Assembly: GCA_027382625.1 (NCBI GenBank)
Contig: JAJKFJ010021091.1
Location: forward strand, 35,686 to 99,685
Length of the DNA stretch: 64,000 nt
Source: Tetmemena sp. SeJ-2015
Taxonomy: Eukaryota > Ciliophora > Spirotrichea > Sporadotrichida > Oxytrichidae
Direction of reading: 5' to 3'
This document shows positions 1-10,974 of this stretch, piece by piece. The first letter of the stretch is position 1. Each line of letters starts with the position of its first letter. The notes under the pieces are model-generated. The model was not told the origin of the DNA, did not search any database, and was given only the letters and a program-made list of their open reading frames with translations. The translations under genes were made by a program, and so were the position numbers.

Positions 1-926
1 ATACAGTCTAATCATAACATAAAAGGGCAACAGCCAAAACATCAAACAACTGTCAGTAGTCCACTGAGAGATACAAATCTTAAAATTCACTAACCAAACC
101 TGAAAAGAACCTTCAAGAGAGCAATATAAACGAAGCAATAAGAAAGCTTTCAAGCGAGGAGACATCTGCAATTTAAAAACTCAAGGATGCAAGAGCTGCA
201 AGGAAGAATACTTATATCGAGACCCCTCTCAATACAAAAACTCAAATTTAGGCACCCCAATTTTGAAGCTGAACAGCATTAAAAACGAATTGTACGATTT
301 TCAGATCTTGAAAACTGAGCTCTCTTATTATATAACTAATTTTAATTTTAAATCTCTTCAAAGAACTAGGCGGCCATAAATGCTTTTGACTCGTAAATGT
401 AGTTCTATTAGCAAAATAACAAGGTAGACCAAGAAATCAGAATAGGAGGACGCACAGCAGTTCGGAATTAATTGGCTTACTCTATAAGAAAAATCTATCC
501 TCTAATAAAATAATAGACGCTGGAAAATTATAAATCCTGTGAATATAAGAACATTTTAAATGCTTGTTTCTAATATTACCAAACTGGCTATCAAAGATTA
601 AATTTGCCGACTAGCTCTCATTCAAGATTTAAATTGCCCTTTAAATTTTCTCCTTTAATAAAGTGAAGTTCCCATGGCTATAGAATTCACAAACAACTCG
701 AAACCTATAACATTAATTAGTATAGTCTCTCTTTTATTTTTAACCAGGCCTTCCAAAGCAGAAGAATCATTTTGGAATTAATTCCAATTTTATAAATTTT
801 AAGAAGAAAGAAAAGTAGAATTAAAGCGTGTTCTTCATTTAGGTTATTTTAAGATCGATTTTAGTTTTAAAAGGCTATCTTTAAATTATTCGACTTTACA
901 AGTTTGTAAACATTTATAAAAGAGAG
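1..926. other. AT-rich non-genic stretch
   Basis: No reading frame free of TGA with recognisable protein character was found on either strand. It ends at the first ATG of the MCM9 gene. It may hold the upstream regulatory region of that gene, but no motif can be named. Confidence 0.5.
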
Positions 927-3900
927 ATGGCAGACACGGACTTGCCAGACGATCCAGATCTGTCGTCTTAGCTAGGGGACGATAGATTTGACAATAGCGA
1001 TATGGAGTCTATACTTGGGAGGGATGAATACTCCCAAGTTGGTTCTCCCTAATCCTCCTACTCACAGAGGAAGCCTAATCAAAGATTCTAAGTAAGTTAA
1101 GCCAAAGCAAAGTTCATTCACTTATTAGGAAGATAGAGGGGGCGATGATTTGCCGAGTTGAAACAACTAAAGGCTTCTCTTGAGATTAAGAAGAGCAGCT
1201 GCTCTTGATGAAGCAGCAATAAGAAGCTCTCCTAATGAAAGAGCTTATGATAAATCTATGCAAGTTCATAGAGTCTAAATACGAACACGAGATCAAGGCA
1301 ATCATAACCAATAAGGAGACAAATTAGCACTTCGAAGTTGATGTTGAGTAAGATTAACACACTCGATCCTTATCATCCTTTTTTAGCTTGCTTGACTTTC
1401 TTTATCACTTTCCAAGTGAAGCCTCACAGTTTCATAAATACCCCAAGGAAACTCTGAAATTTCTCAAGAAGATCTTCTTCATGGTGCAGTAGAAACTTAT
1501 TCAGCAAGAGGATGAAAAGTTAAGCAGTTTCTATTCCCCAAGAAGCATCTAGATATTAGATTCATTAACGTGCCACCTCTTAAAGAGATATACCTGGATA
1601 CCATTAGGAATCTAAGGTAGTACCACGTGAGCAAGTTTATGGTAATCCAAGGCACAGTCATTAGAACTTCAAATGTCAAGAACAGAGAGACTAAGAAGGA
1701 TTTCGCTTGCAAGAATTGTGGAAAAATTTACAGAGCGTCTTCTGACATCTACGAGTATACGAGATTTCTACTACCACCGATCTGTGGAGGAGAGGTTGAG
1801 AAAAAGCCTAATCCCTTCTTTAATATGATGATGAGCATGAGGCGGAGAAAGATGGCAGAATCAGGGTAAAATCCGGGTCCTATGATGCCTGGAATGACAA
1901 TCGGCTAGTGTAATGGAAGGAACTTCATCCCATAAACGGTACTGCACAGTTCAAAGACTACTAGGAAATTAAGATACAAGAGGTCTATAAGACATTGAAG
2001 CCAGGAGTCATTCCAAGATCCACTATTGTTATCCTAGAGGTAATTTCAAATTTTACTTAAGCTAATTCTAGGATGATTTGGTAGATAGAGCAAGCCTGGT
2101 GATGATGTCATGATAAGTGGCATCTTTATTCAAAGGTGGAGAGCCCCTTTTAATAGAACAGAGAGACCTGAGATAGAAGTGGCTTTCCTAGCTAATTAGG
2201 TTATCCAACTCAATAAGAGAGACTTCAAGAAGGAAATAAACAAGCAAGTGTATAATGATATCTAGAAGTTTTGGAAGGAGCACGAGGGAAAGTAAGTATA
2301 CTTACCATTCTTAATTCTACTATAGTCCAATCGAAGGAAAGAATAAGATCATTGAGAGTATTTGTCCTCACATCTATGAAAGATATCCTGAGAAGTTAGG
2401 TGTCCTCCTTTCTGTAATAGGTGGAGTTCAGAAATAGAATGAGAATGATCCAAGGATCAGAGGTTAAATCCATATGCTGATGATTGGAGAGCCTGGCACA
2501 GGAAAATCTCAGCTACTTAGTTTTGCTTCTAAAATATCTATGAGGTCTGTCATGACCACTGGAATAGGTACTACATCTGCAGGTCTGACAGTCGCCTTAT
2601 TCAAGGATGGAAATGAATATCAACTCGAGGCAGGAGCTTTAGTGCTTGCTGATTTTGGAGTCTGCTGTATAGATGAGTTCTCTTTGATTAGACCTGAGGA
2701 TAGAGGAGCTATCCATGAGGCTATGGAGCAACAAACTATCAGTATAGCAAAGGGAGGTATAACTTGCAAAATTAACAGTAGAGCTACTATCATAGCAGCA
2801 ACTAATCCAAGCAAGACTTAAAAGTGGAATAATCGATATGACAATAACCAAAACACGGGAATAGCTACATCTCTTCTCAGTAGATTCGATATGGTCTTCA
2901 TTTTAGTGGACGAGTCAATAACGGAATAAGATTTGGCACAGGCTAATTTTATTATGGGGAGAATTTATTTAGTCAACTTAAATGAACTGACGATAAATCT
3001 TAAACCCTATTTAATTTTAAGCTCTCTTTGGTAAATTCCCTTTGTATAATTAATTCTATTTTAGTCTAGAAGAGATGAGGATGATGACCCTTTTGCCCAA
3101 ATTTGGCCTATAGATAAACTCTCAAAATACATTGTCTATGTTCAGAAGTATATCGACCCAGTCTGTACTGTCAAAGCCGAAATGATTTTGCAAGCTTATT
3201 TCCAGTATTTGAGAAACCTAACAACTCTGGGTAAAGATAGAAAGACCGTCAGAATGTTGGAGTCACTTGATCCGTCTCTCAGAGGCACACGCTAGGTTAA
3301 TGAATAAGAACGACATAGATATATTTGACGCCATATGTGTTATTATCCTGATGGAGCATTGTGTGAGCACAGGCCTCTACTAAGAAATCCCTCCAGTTAT
3401 AATGAGCAGGCAGATTTATGAAAAAGCTAAATACGATACTCTTATAAGACTCGGCCTAGAGTTGACTTACTTTGATGATGAATTTGACTAGATGCTGCTG
3501 AGTAGCCAGAAAGAGCAAGGCCTAATAACATGGGCGATGAAACGCCTTTAACATGATGGAGACCTATTATCAAGTAGGAGCCGATAAGACAGACTACACT
3601 TCAGTTTCAAGAAAAGACAGAACTCATTCCCGATCTGGCCAAAGTGTTAAGTCTGAGGTTGCAGAAGAGACTATGGTAGTTATAAACTCGCAAGAGTCAG
3701 AAGATGAAGTTATCGCTACTTAAAATGAGCCTGCTTAATCAAGAGTTAAGAAGGAGACGAAGACAGAGTTCGATGCTTAAGCGTAATATGATACTGACCA
3801 CGATGACGATGTTCAAAGTCAAACTAGCGAATATTCTTAGGCTCAAAACACTAATCAGCAGTTACCATAGCTTGATTTTAACTTCTAAAAGAAAGCAGAT

Positions 3901-4150
3901 AAGAGCCAAAATGATGTGAGGATGAGTCAGTAGGCTATTGCAGAGAAATTAAAATCCAAGTTTAACTTTAAGAATCTTGGTAGACTCTCAGAGTGCAAGC
4001 AAGCTTCAAAAAAGAAGCTTCAATCAGACACCACAAGCTAAGTATTAGGAATCCTAAGACTCTTAAATTGAATAATAAAGTTAGTTTGATGATTAAGAAG
4101 ATGATTAGATTCAATTAGAGGGAACAGTGACTGATTACGAAATGGATTGA
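927..4150 (+). CDS. MCM9: MCM9-like DNA helicase (interrupted, with frame breaks)
   Basis: AAA+ helicase of the MCM family, MCM8/9 branch, which acts in homologous recombination and replication repair. Seen in order: an acidic Q-rich N terminus, an N-terminal region with [16 protein letters not shown], a zinc-finger type motif (CKNCGKIYR, then CGG and CNGRNF), an OB-like segment ([15 protein letters not shown]), Walker A (GEPGTGKSQ), Walker B (VCCIDEF), [15 protein letters not shown], and the arginine-finger motif SRFD. The order [16 protein letters not shown] and the short pre-AAA region favour MCM9 over MCM2-7. At least four GT..AG introns of 32-39 nt are visible (for example near 1350-1390, 2041-2072 and 3030-3064). 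A 3' tail is Q/S/D-rich and ends at TGA 4148. Four or more one- or two-base shifts are needed (near 1150, 1190, 1530, 3270 and 4060). They keep conserved sequence on both sides, so I read them as assembly indels. Uncertain: the exact N terminus. Confidence 0.82.
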
Positions 4151-4321
4151 TTAACTAATTGCTTATTCAATTCAATGATAAATTATTCTTTGCAACTATT
4201 GGCTTAGATTATTTGGAAGCAGATTTAGGTCTTTTCTTAAGATGAGGAGGTAAGAAAGCTGATTATAAGCTTTTCTTCTTCTTTTATGCTTGCTTTGATT
4301 TCACTTTCTGCTTTGAAGTAT

Positions 4322-4734
4322 TCAAGTGGAATTCACTCTAGAACAATTATGGATGATCTAACTTGAATGAGAGCTAAAATATTCTAAAAATCTTTAGGCA
4401 AATTTAACCTTCCTATCAAAGTTCATCTTGAGAGCTGCATTAGAATATAGATGCTAGATATCTGCATTCTTGCTATTTTCACCACTCAAGGATTTTTGAA
4501 AAAGCATTTGATCATTCTCCTTGAGACTAGATTCATCATCAACTATGCTGCTCCCAGAATATCTTTAAACTAGTTAAACAACATGAAGCTATTATCTTAC
4601 AGATTATTATTGTGCATGAATGGATTTCTTTGCTGATAATCATCGAGAGTGCGATCTTCACCGCCAAAGTATAGCTCATCAAAGGCTGAGGAAGCGCTGA
4701 AGCCCAGCTGACAATTTTCTTCATATTTGAGCAT
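4322..4734 (-). CDS. Small hypothetical protein
   Basis: An open frame of about 130 residues from ATG at 4734 (MLKYEENCQLGFSASSAFDE) to TGA at 4322, using TAA/TAG as Gln. It is rich in D/N/S/F with segments such as FFGGEDRTLDDYQQRN-like and HNNNLQDNSFMLFNQFKDIL. One base must be added in a run of Gs near 4556 to keep the frame. The upstream frame has no early stop, so the true start may be further upstream. No family recognised; it could also be a terminal exon of a longer gene. Confidence 0.45.
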
Positions 4735-5108
4735 TTTAAACTAGAGCTGTTGCTTTGTATAATTTAAATTTAATAAACTTTAGATAAAGGCAAAAGGAAT
4801 AAAATTTTGCGATTCCTTTCTCAATTCCTTTAATTAATAAATTAGTTTAAGAATGGGATTGATGGACGATGCTTATATACTTTTAATTTTATTATTGCCA
4901 AATTATAATGAGTGAAGTCTCATCTTATCGAATTAGTTTCTGTAATAGCAAGATTAAATATGTTAAATAACTATCTAAATCTCCACAAATGCAAGTTAAA
5001 TCCTCCTCAATTTTAAGAAAGAGTAGCCTAAGAACCTTTGCTCAAGTGAAGATAGTTTGAAGTGATGAGTTAATTAGTTCATTGAATTTAACTCATCGTG
5101 CTCGCATC
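4735..5108. other. AT-rich intergenic stretch
   Basis: Between two minus-strand genes. Nothing with coding character was seen; it probably contains the 3' end of the 5.1-5.4 kb gene and the promoter of the 4.3-4.7 kb gene. Confidence 0.4.
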
Positions 5109-5375
5109 TCAATAGTCAATGCCGAGTAGATTGACTCTGAGAGCTCTTGATTGATTAAGAGCAGGGTTGAGGAAAACTTGATTTCTGAGGCAGAGGGCAA
5201 AGTGCTTGAAGTTCTCGTGCTCTGAGTCATTAGTCTCAACTGGGTAGTCGAATTCTTTGGCGCACTGTGAGATGGAGTCCTTGAGATTTCTTCTCTTCAT
5301 TGATCCAAAGTCGTCATAGTCCTTGGCTAGTTTTTTCTGATCCATTTCCAGGAATGCTTTCACTTGCTCAACCAT
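5109..5375 (-). CDS. Small conserved-looking protein, 88 aa
   Basis: Uninterrupted frame of 88 residues from ATG 5375 to a true TGA at 5109. It begins MVEQVKAFLEMDQKKLAKDY and has a charged helical N-terminal half followed by a segment with two cysteines about 43 residues apart (SQCAKEF and ALCLRNQ). It contains no in-frame TAA/TAG at all. The gene lies head to head with the coiled-coil gene to its right, about 90 bp apart, so the two may share a promoter region. Family not recognised. Confidence 0.6.
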   Translation of the reverse strand: MVEQVKAFLEMDQKKLAKDYDDFGSMKRRNLKDSISQCAKEFDYPVETNDSEHENFKHFALCLRNQVFLNPALNQSRALRVNLLGIDY

Positions 5376-5465
5376 TTCTAAGAATTATTAATTTATTATT
5401 ATTGCTTTCACCTTAGCAAGTCACTTGTTTCATTTCCCTTGAGATGATAAATCTATTTTGCAATT

Positions 5466-7559
5466 TTGGCAATAGTTGCATCAGACTGGAACTCAGACAG
5501 TCGTGCTCAAAAGTTCTTTGATGTAAATATAGACCCCAAAGCCAAAAGAGAGCATGAGAAAAGAGTTAACGTGAGTATTGGCAATCAGAGAATGCAGCAG
5601 GAAAGAGCGAACAACATAGTTGTGGACAAAATGTACGAGGAGGGGAAATTAGAGGTTGGCTTTCTGAAAGCAAATGGTTAAGTTGGCTCTAAATTCGAAC
5701 TCTATCATGACATAGACCACTTAGTGGAGAATTCAAAGCAAATCAATTATGCAGCCACTGGTTATTCGATTAAGAAGACTATAAAGAACGTTTCCCCACC
5801 TAAGAAGAGACTTGTTTCCGCCACTGCAGAGCTCAAAGATGCTATGAGAGGTGGTACTTAAGGCAGTAAGGACATCAATATAGCTCGAGCAGATGCCGAA
5901 TATGATGTTAGGTAGATGAAGTAAACACTTCCGTAGTCCTTAGGAGCTGGCTTTCAGTTTAAGAGTGGTGATTTTCTAGCCCAAGCAGGAGAAGGTGGAT
6001 GTGAAAATGCAGCATCTAATTTCCTAAACTCTCCTCTCTAAGGAGACTATGATCAAGGCTCTCGAAGATGAGCTCACTCAGGAAAGGGAGAGAAGGAAAG
6101 AAGTTACAGAGACTTTCAAGAAGTAGATGATTGACTTTCAGGAGGATAAAACTTTGATTTAAAGAATGCAGAGAGCCAATAACAGGATAGAGAGAATCTA
6201 AGGGGACTAAGCGTAGACTGAACTCAAAGAGGAGAAGAGATTAGAAGATGAGCTTGATCTGGTACCCACTAAAGACTCTAAGTCTACTCAAAGGACGCAT
6301 CAATCTGCTAGAAGTAGCAAATCTCAGAGGGTTAAGAATCAATCCTACAACCCTGACAGAGTCAAATCTTCGATACCCAAAATTTAATTGCTCTCTTATC
6401 TGTTGATGATAATTTTATAAAAATAAGCAACACCAAAAAGAATCCCAGAGATGGGAAATTCCTGGATGATTTAAAGGAGTAAGAAGTAAAGAGAGCCATT
6501 CAATAAAAAGAGGAGGATAAAATTCAACAATAAGTTATACAGAAGCTCAAAGATACTCCAAACGAGCACCTTCACGAACTCTCAAATGAGGTGGCTCTCC
6601 TGAATAGAAAAGTTGAACCTCTGTTAAAGAGAGTAGAGCAAGCTGCCACGAACATTTACAACGCTTAGAAGTTTACTGCTAAGAGAGCTTTACCCGCAGG
6701 TATAGGGATGCTTTCGAAAATGAGTGGTCGTCTAATAAACTTCTACTCTGATGATTTAACTGAGTTACTCTTGAACGATTTCCTTCTCGAAACAGTAGTA
6801 GAATTATAAAAAATAGAGGGACAGGCTGTGAAGGAATACGGTAATAGCCAAGCGAAATAAGTTGCTGAGGATTTGCTTCACACCTTAGTTCAATACCAAA
6901 ATGAAGAGGAAAATCTGAAGTACAAATACATTAAGGATAAAGAGCATAAGAGCTTGGACTCAGCTTACAATCTAAGTCAGCTTTAAAAATTCAATCAACC
7001 AAAGCCCATACAATTTAATCTTCAAGAGGATGAGAGCGAGCTAATCAATATCAGCAACCATGATGCGAAATCTTCAAATGTCACAGGCTCAAAAGGCTTA
7101 AAGGTTTAGCCAGTGTCTTATGCCAATCCTTTTATGCAATCTAAGTCTCTGATTGATCCGTTCTCTAAGAACACTATTACTTCAGCTTAGTCTCAATCAT
7201 TTAATATGATGACTAGGCTAGATAAATCTCCAAACTAGAGCTAAAAACTCTCTCCTTCCAAGGATCCTCATCAAAGTGGTATCTCTTATCACGGGCATCC
7301 AGAGTTCAATCAGCCTATGAATTATAGGTACAGAATCGAGATGAAGGAGGATTAATTAAATAACATAGCACTTTACAAGGAGAAGTATGAGCGATTCCTT
7401 AAGACCAATAACAACACTGCTAACAAAGATGTTTGGAAGATATATGATCATATCGCAGCTGATATATTCCACGAAGTTTATTCTCAAGCACTCAAGCAAG
7501 TTTCCAAAGACATGGAGGAGTATATCGAGGGTGTTATTGAAGACGAGTTTTAAATTTGA
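5466..7559 (+). CDS. Coiled-coil protein, about 690 aa
   Basis: Reads from about 5466 to TGA 7557-7559. The first in-frame residues are not preceded by ATG and an in-frame TGA lies at 5445, so a 5' exon or intron is missed (the sequence ending CAATAG just before the reading frame could be a splice acceptor). The N-terminal part is mixed; the middle is strongly helical and charged (ALEDELTQERERRKEVTETF), with Q and K runs; the C-terminal part ends in MEEYIEGVIEDEFQI. Two frame changes are needed, near 6045 and 6370. Composition suggests a cytoskeletal or ciliary coiled-coil protein, which is only an inference. No enzyme motif is present. Confidence 0.55.
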
Positions 7560-7599
7560 TTAAATATTTTGTTATTAAGATGTAACTAAATTAATCCTT

Positions 7600-8730
7600 A
7601 TGAGATAGGTAGAATTAAATTGCAAAAAATAAATTAATCTGCTTCAAGTTTTCCTTGTTAGATTGAGAATTAAGTGTCAATCTTTTGTTTGAGGTGGAGC
7701 TGTTTGAGCAATTCGAAAGCGTGCCTAGGATTTGATTATAATTTATTAGCTGATTTTAGTATTGAGAAGTTTAGTCGTCGAGTGAGTATTTGAAGAGATC
7801 TTCCTCTTCCTCCAAAGAAAGTCTTGAGTCATATCTCTTTCCAGTGCCCCAAGTCCCATCTCACTCATGATACCAGCACTGCTTAATTGTATATTACCCT
7901 CGCTTAGGGTTGAGTTTTAACCATGAGCTATGCCTCTAACCACATTTATAGAACTTGACTAGCTAGATTAGGCTTGGGATTGAGCTTTCAAGTGCTTGAT
8001 TTTATTAACAGAAGCACTTTAATCCTAATTTAGCTCAATCTCTTGAAGTGTATTAGGATTTGCAAGTTGTATCCTACTAGACAAAGGTATTTGACTGCTT
8101 TGTCATTGAATTCAATATTTGAACTGATTCTATCTCTACATGAGTTGATTGCGGACTATGCTCTGCTTTATGAGTTCAATTTATTGGAGAAGCATTTCCT
8201 AAGTCAATTGATGATTCTGTATTATATCTGGCTATGAGCTCATATTCTCGTTCCCCTTCACTTCTTTTAATTTGCATGACTTCTAGTCCCTCCTTACTTT
8301 CGATCAGAGGATTGCTTTCTTGCTAGTTTAAATTATCGATGTTGTTGTCTTTGGCAGGCTTTTGGAAATTAATTCTATTTTAAAAGACTTGCTACTACTT
8401 ATTCAAATTTAAGGGAAAATCGTTGCTCTAGCTGTTTTAATGAAGACTGAGGCGTGGGCCAGAAGAGTTTAACTGTATTTGATCTGAGATGGATTCCCTT
8501 TGCTGAGAAAAAAATATTTAAATTTGAAAGAAATAAGTTCTGATTTTAAAGAACCAATGCTCATCTAAAGTCCTACGATTAGGTAGAGGGTGAGGAATTT
8601 AAATTAACTTTGCTAAAATTGAGCACATGATCTCTTTGAATGGTATCATCTCTGACCTCAATAAAATCTAGTTTCTTATCCACATATTCATCGTAATTAA
8701 GCTTTCTGCTCCGGCATCTCAAATATTGGA
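7600..8730 (-). CDS. Low-complexity Q/S/N-rich protein
   Basis: A minus-strand reading path, open under the UAR=Gln code, from about 8730 to about 7600. Upstream part contains KLNYDEYVDKKLDFIEVRDD; the middle is Q/N/S-rich; near the end an acidic run LSLEEEEDLFKYSLDD is seen. At least three frame shifts are needed (near 8560, 8190 and 8105), and neither the start codon nor the stop is certain. It converges on the coiled-coil gene to the left; the apparent stop would even overlap that gene's end. No family recognised. It could be more than one gene. Confidence 0.35.
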
Positions 8731-8796
8731 CCAATAAAGAATATAATAATAAAAACTATGAATTTATACCGAAACTCTACTTATTCAAAACATGCC

Positions 8797-10626
8797 TCAA
8801 AATTTATTTTTTCTCAAGGTCTAAATTATATATTATTTATTATATAACCCACTATTTTTAACGTCTTATGAATCTGAAGGAGGAGTCACTTTGTTAAAGT
8901 TCAATTTATCCCTCAACTCCTTCTATATGTTAGAGAAATAAGCCACTCTATTCTCATCTCCTTGAATTTATCTGTAAGGAATTATTTGAGAAGAGTTTAT
9001 TTACTATTCTCTCTTATCTAAAGATCCAGCTACTCTTTCTTCTATTTCTTAATTAATTCTCTCTTTCTTGTTTGAGAGGTTATACTTACTCTGAATAAAC
9101 ATGTTAAGTTTCTCTCTAATCAAGCTATCCTTATCCTTAACTAGCTTTTACTTATTTTATTTTCCACCTCCTAGGTACTTAGGTAATCTATTTTCCTTCT
9201 TCTTGGGTAATTTCAAGCCCTCATGCATTTAAAGCTTCATAGTCGTGTTTTTATTGATTTTTTGTGCGGAATTTTAGTTGCTGCTCATAAATAACGGCTT
9301 GCAGGAGGATCCTTTAGGAGTTATTCGAGGTACCATGCGATCCAAGGAGATTCTATTAGACTCCATTAAGTTTTACTATCTTTTTTGCAGCAGAGCCTGG
9401 CCATCTTAATAGAGTCTTAAACCTGCATTTACATCAGTGGATTTCTCTTTGCAGTCACTTCTTTAGAGTCTCTCCATAATTTTCACAGTACCAGGACATA
9501 GCTGGATAGTTTACTTGTTCTTGACCTCTTTCTCCTCTTCCACTCTCTTTTTCTCAATCGATTCTTGTATTTTGAGGTTCTTATTTTTCTACCACTCTAT
9601 TAAATCCTCAACGTGGCGTTCAAGGCTTTGCGACCTCTTTTCTATTTTGGGAGTGAATCTGTCTGTTAAGTTTCTAAGATCATGTCTTTCACAAAGTTAC
9701 TACGTCTACTTCCTCTAGCTCAAACTATCATTCTCTCTATCTTTGAAATTAAAAAATTAAAAAATAAAATATCATCTTTCTGATTGGACTAACAGCGATC
9801 AGCACTTCTTGCTTGTCTCTCTTTGACAATCAACTTTTGTTTCTTGATGTTGTCTTAAAATTGAACTGAGGGTCTCTTCTTCAAAAGTGATAGCTCCCTC
9901 TCCCGTTGTTGATTCCGCATCTTCTCTATCTTAGAGACAGTCTGGTGATGTCTCTCCTCCAAGTACTACTTGTGATTCAAAATTACCTTCTAAGGGAAAT
10001 GCACTCTCGACTAAATTGGAGTGTTCTATTAAATTTGAGGATGAGGTTTCTGAGTCGACTAATGCTGCAGCTACTTCTGCTATTACTATGATTAATTTTC
10101 TTCCCTAATGTAATATTTTTCGGGTTCTCTGCTCTAATTTAAAGCCTAAAACTGAGAATCTGCCTCCATGAGTGCTTGATAACCCCTCACTAGAGGAGTC
10201 TAAACTGAACTACTCTCATAAGAAGCTCTTGCTATAAATAAAAGATAAACACAAATCGGTAATAAACTTACATTGAGACAGCCTTTGAAGAGAAATATTT
10301 TCTGGATCCATATCCCCTCTGGTTGAGAAATTCAGTTGCTTCTGATTATTCTGGGAATGCACGAGCTGTTGCGACAGAAGGCTAATTACTTGTTGTTAGC
10401 TTTTAAGTTACTCCTCAAAGAGCTTTTATTAGTTAGCAAGTACAGTCTCGTGCTGCTTCATTTAATGCAATAGTAGGGTTTAGAGGCTACCTTCTTGGCT
10501 TGGTTGAGGCTATAAGGCTGAGTATCTGATTTAGTGCACTGGAGAGATGGGAGTAAGAAGAGGTGTCATGAGTTAATTTGGTGGCAATTGCAATTGCTGA
10601 AAATGGCTTGGCCCCATAGCATTCAT
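8797..10626 (-). CDS. Coiled-coil Q-rich protein, about 590 aa
   Basis: Reads cleanly from ATG 10626 (MNAMGPSHFQQLQLPPNQL) to TGA at 8797 without any frame correction. One 40-nt GT..AG intron lies near 10232-10271 and one 35-bp IES at 9745-9779. Domains by eye: proline/Q-rich N terminus, long Q-rich coiled coil (HETVLANQQKLFEEQLKSQ), a second helical stretch (YLEERHHQTVSKIEKMRNQQ), then a more conserved-looking block (NLTDRFTPKIEKRSQSLERH ... KIMERLQ ... GLRLYQDGQALLQKRQQ) and a basic C terminus with LPKYLGGGK. The RLYxxG block looks like that of protist cytoskeletal coiled-coil proteins, but I cannot name the family. It is a good internal control: this part of the assembly has no indels. Confidence 0.65.
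9745..9779. other. IES, 35 bp, pointer ATCTTT
   Basis: The 6-nt repeat ATCTTT occurs at 9739-9744 and 9774-9779. Removing the AT-rich segment with one repeat copy restores the minus-strand frame (NQKDRENDSLSQ). The segment has no GT..AG boundaries, so it is not a spliceosomal intron. Confidence 0.75.
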
Positions 10627-10673
10627 ATCTTTTAATAATATTTTAATCCAAGTATTAAACTTATAAAGATTGA

Positions 10674-10877
10674 AGTGCTAAGGAGTGCTCATACCTTGGT
10701 TTTATTGGTACAAATGGTTTTAAAGTAGTTATAGTTGCTTTTGAAAGCTTAAAGAACCAGTTGATAGATCAGTGTCTAAACTTTGATTCGCAAATTAAGG
10801 GCCTGAATACGATGAAGAATGAGTGTGGCACTATTGTAGTGGCCGCTTTGCGTGCATTTGCAAGTCATTATTGCTGA
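10674..10877 (+). CDS. Orphan coding segment, 67 codons, no start
   Basis: A plus-strand frame directly after an in-frame TGA (10671) and ending at TGA 10875. It reads with balanced amino-acid use (KECSYLGFIGTNGFKVVIVA then NTMKNECGTIVVAALRAFAS), unlike the AT-rich surroundings. It has no ATG and sits alone between two minus-strand genes. It could be a terminal gene segment (MDS) of a scrambled gene whose other parts lie elsewhere, or the last exon of a short gene whose first exon I missed. Family not recognised. Confidence 0.35.
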   Translation, partial: SAKECSYLGFIGTNGFKVVIVAFESLKNQLIDQCLNFDSQIKGLNTMKNECGTIVVAALRAFASHYC

Positions 10878-10974
10878 ACATTTTATTCAATTTGTATTTT
10901 AACAATTTATTTTTTAACTGAAACTATCCTCTCTCTCATATGCTGAAAACAACTTAATAGGTTTCAACTTATCA

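Noticed and set aside
1150..4070. Programmed +1 ribosomal frameshifting of the Euplotes type
   Set aside because: The breaks are not at AAA-TAA/TAG slippery sites, and UGA acts as a stop rather than Cys, so the organism is not Euplotes-like.
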